The notes beneath the pieces were generated by a model. That model was given only the letters and a program-made list of their open reading frames with translations, was not told where the DNA came from and ran no database searches. Position numbers and translations under genes: made by a program. Below are positions 13,578-13,775 of a stretch of DNA of 13,775 nucleotides, one piece after another. The first letter of the stretch is position 1; each line of letters begins with the position of its first letter. This DNA is from UBA9926 sp964524295 (GTDB lineage: Bacteria; Pseudomonadota; Gammaproteobacteria; Pseudomonadales; Azotimanducaceae): assembly GCA_964524295.1 (NCBI GenBank), contig CAZGCW010000102.1, positions 1 to 13,775 on the forward strand. Reading direction: 5' to 3'.

Positions 13578-13766
13578 AGCGCATCGCTCGGCTCGTGCGC
13601 AGTAAAGGTTGTGCTTTGATTAGGGTTGTGGAGGAGCGAGATTGGCCTCAAAAGAGGATTGAATCCGGGTAGAGCAGAATAGGCTCGGTTGATTTCGCAT
13701 TAAATAGCAGAATGCTTCTCTGTTAGGTAGGGCGTGTAAAATTAGAATTATTAATTGGACAACAAG

Positions 13767-13775
13767 ATGTTAAGA
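13767..13775 (+). CDS. Possible first codons of the next gene (cut by window end)
   Basis: ATG TTA AGA at the very end follows GGA (13757-13759) at 7 bases, downstream of the promoter at 13549-13577. Only three codons are visible (M-L-R), so the identity cannot be read. In Pseudomonas the divergent neighbour of engB is a cytochrome c gene, and a basic start would suit a signal peptide; this is inference from synteny. Confidence 0.3.

Overview
The window is a chromosomal housekeeping segment of a gammaproteobacterium. The gene order thrB-DUF2782 facing polA, then a small-RNA locus, then engB, matches what I recall from Pseudomonas and relatives, and the LysM-dprA / tsaC-aroE neighbourhood is also gammaproteobacterial. 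Composition is moderate in GC, and none of the identified genes is phage- or transposon-like. A run of ten Ns (1058-1067) shows a draft assembly. I cannot name the genus.

Layout. 69-1142: secreted LysM protein. 1143-1562: gene-poor stretch with a 13-bp tandem repeat. 1563-2441: dprA without its usual N-terminal domain. 2559-6521: purE, tsaC, aroE and prlC, tightly packed; the first three overlap by GTGA junctions. 6711-8248: cyoE and an SCO-type copper chaperone, both for cytochrome oxidase assembly. 8355-9563 (minus strand): thrB and a DUF2782 protein. 9600-12287: polA, divergent from them with only 36 bp between start codons. 12288-12916: non-coding region with two related small-RNA genes. 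12917-13519 (minus strand): engB. 13549-13775: a good sigma-70 promoter, a long leader and what may be the first codons of another gene.

The most striking feature is the polA-engB spacer. It holds two copies, about 475 bp apart, of one element: a GAACTT-N16-TCYTA promoter resembling the RpoE/AlgU class, a short 5' region, a hairpin, and a strong intrinsic terminator. All four predicted hairpin loops carry UCCCC, complementary to purine-rich ribosome-binding sites. The stems differ between copies by compensatory changes, which argues for conserved RNA structure. Enterobacterial Spot 42 and Pseudomonas ErsA lie in the same polA-engB position; here the locus appears duplicated into sibling sRNAs.

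The other genes do separate jobs: DNA uptake or recombination (DprA), purine synthesis (PurE), tRNA t6A modification (TsaC), the shikimate pathway (AroE), peptide degradation (PrlC), heme O and CuA assembly (CyoE, SCO), threonine synthesis (ThrB), DNA replication and repair (PolA) and ribosome assembly (EngB). Oddities are the short DprA, a PurE with no adjacent purK, and the repeat-bearing dprA leader.
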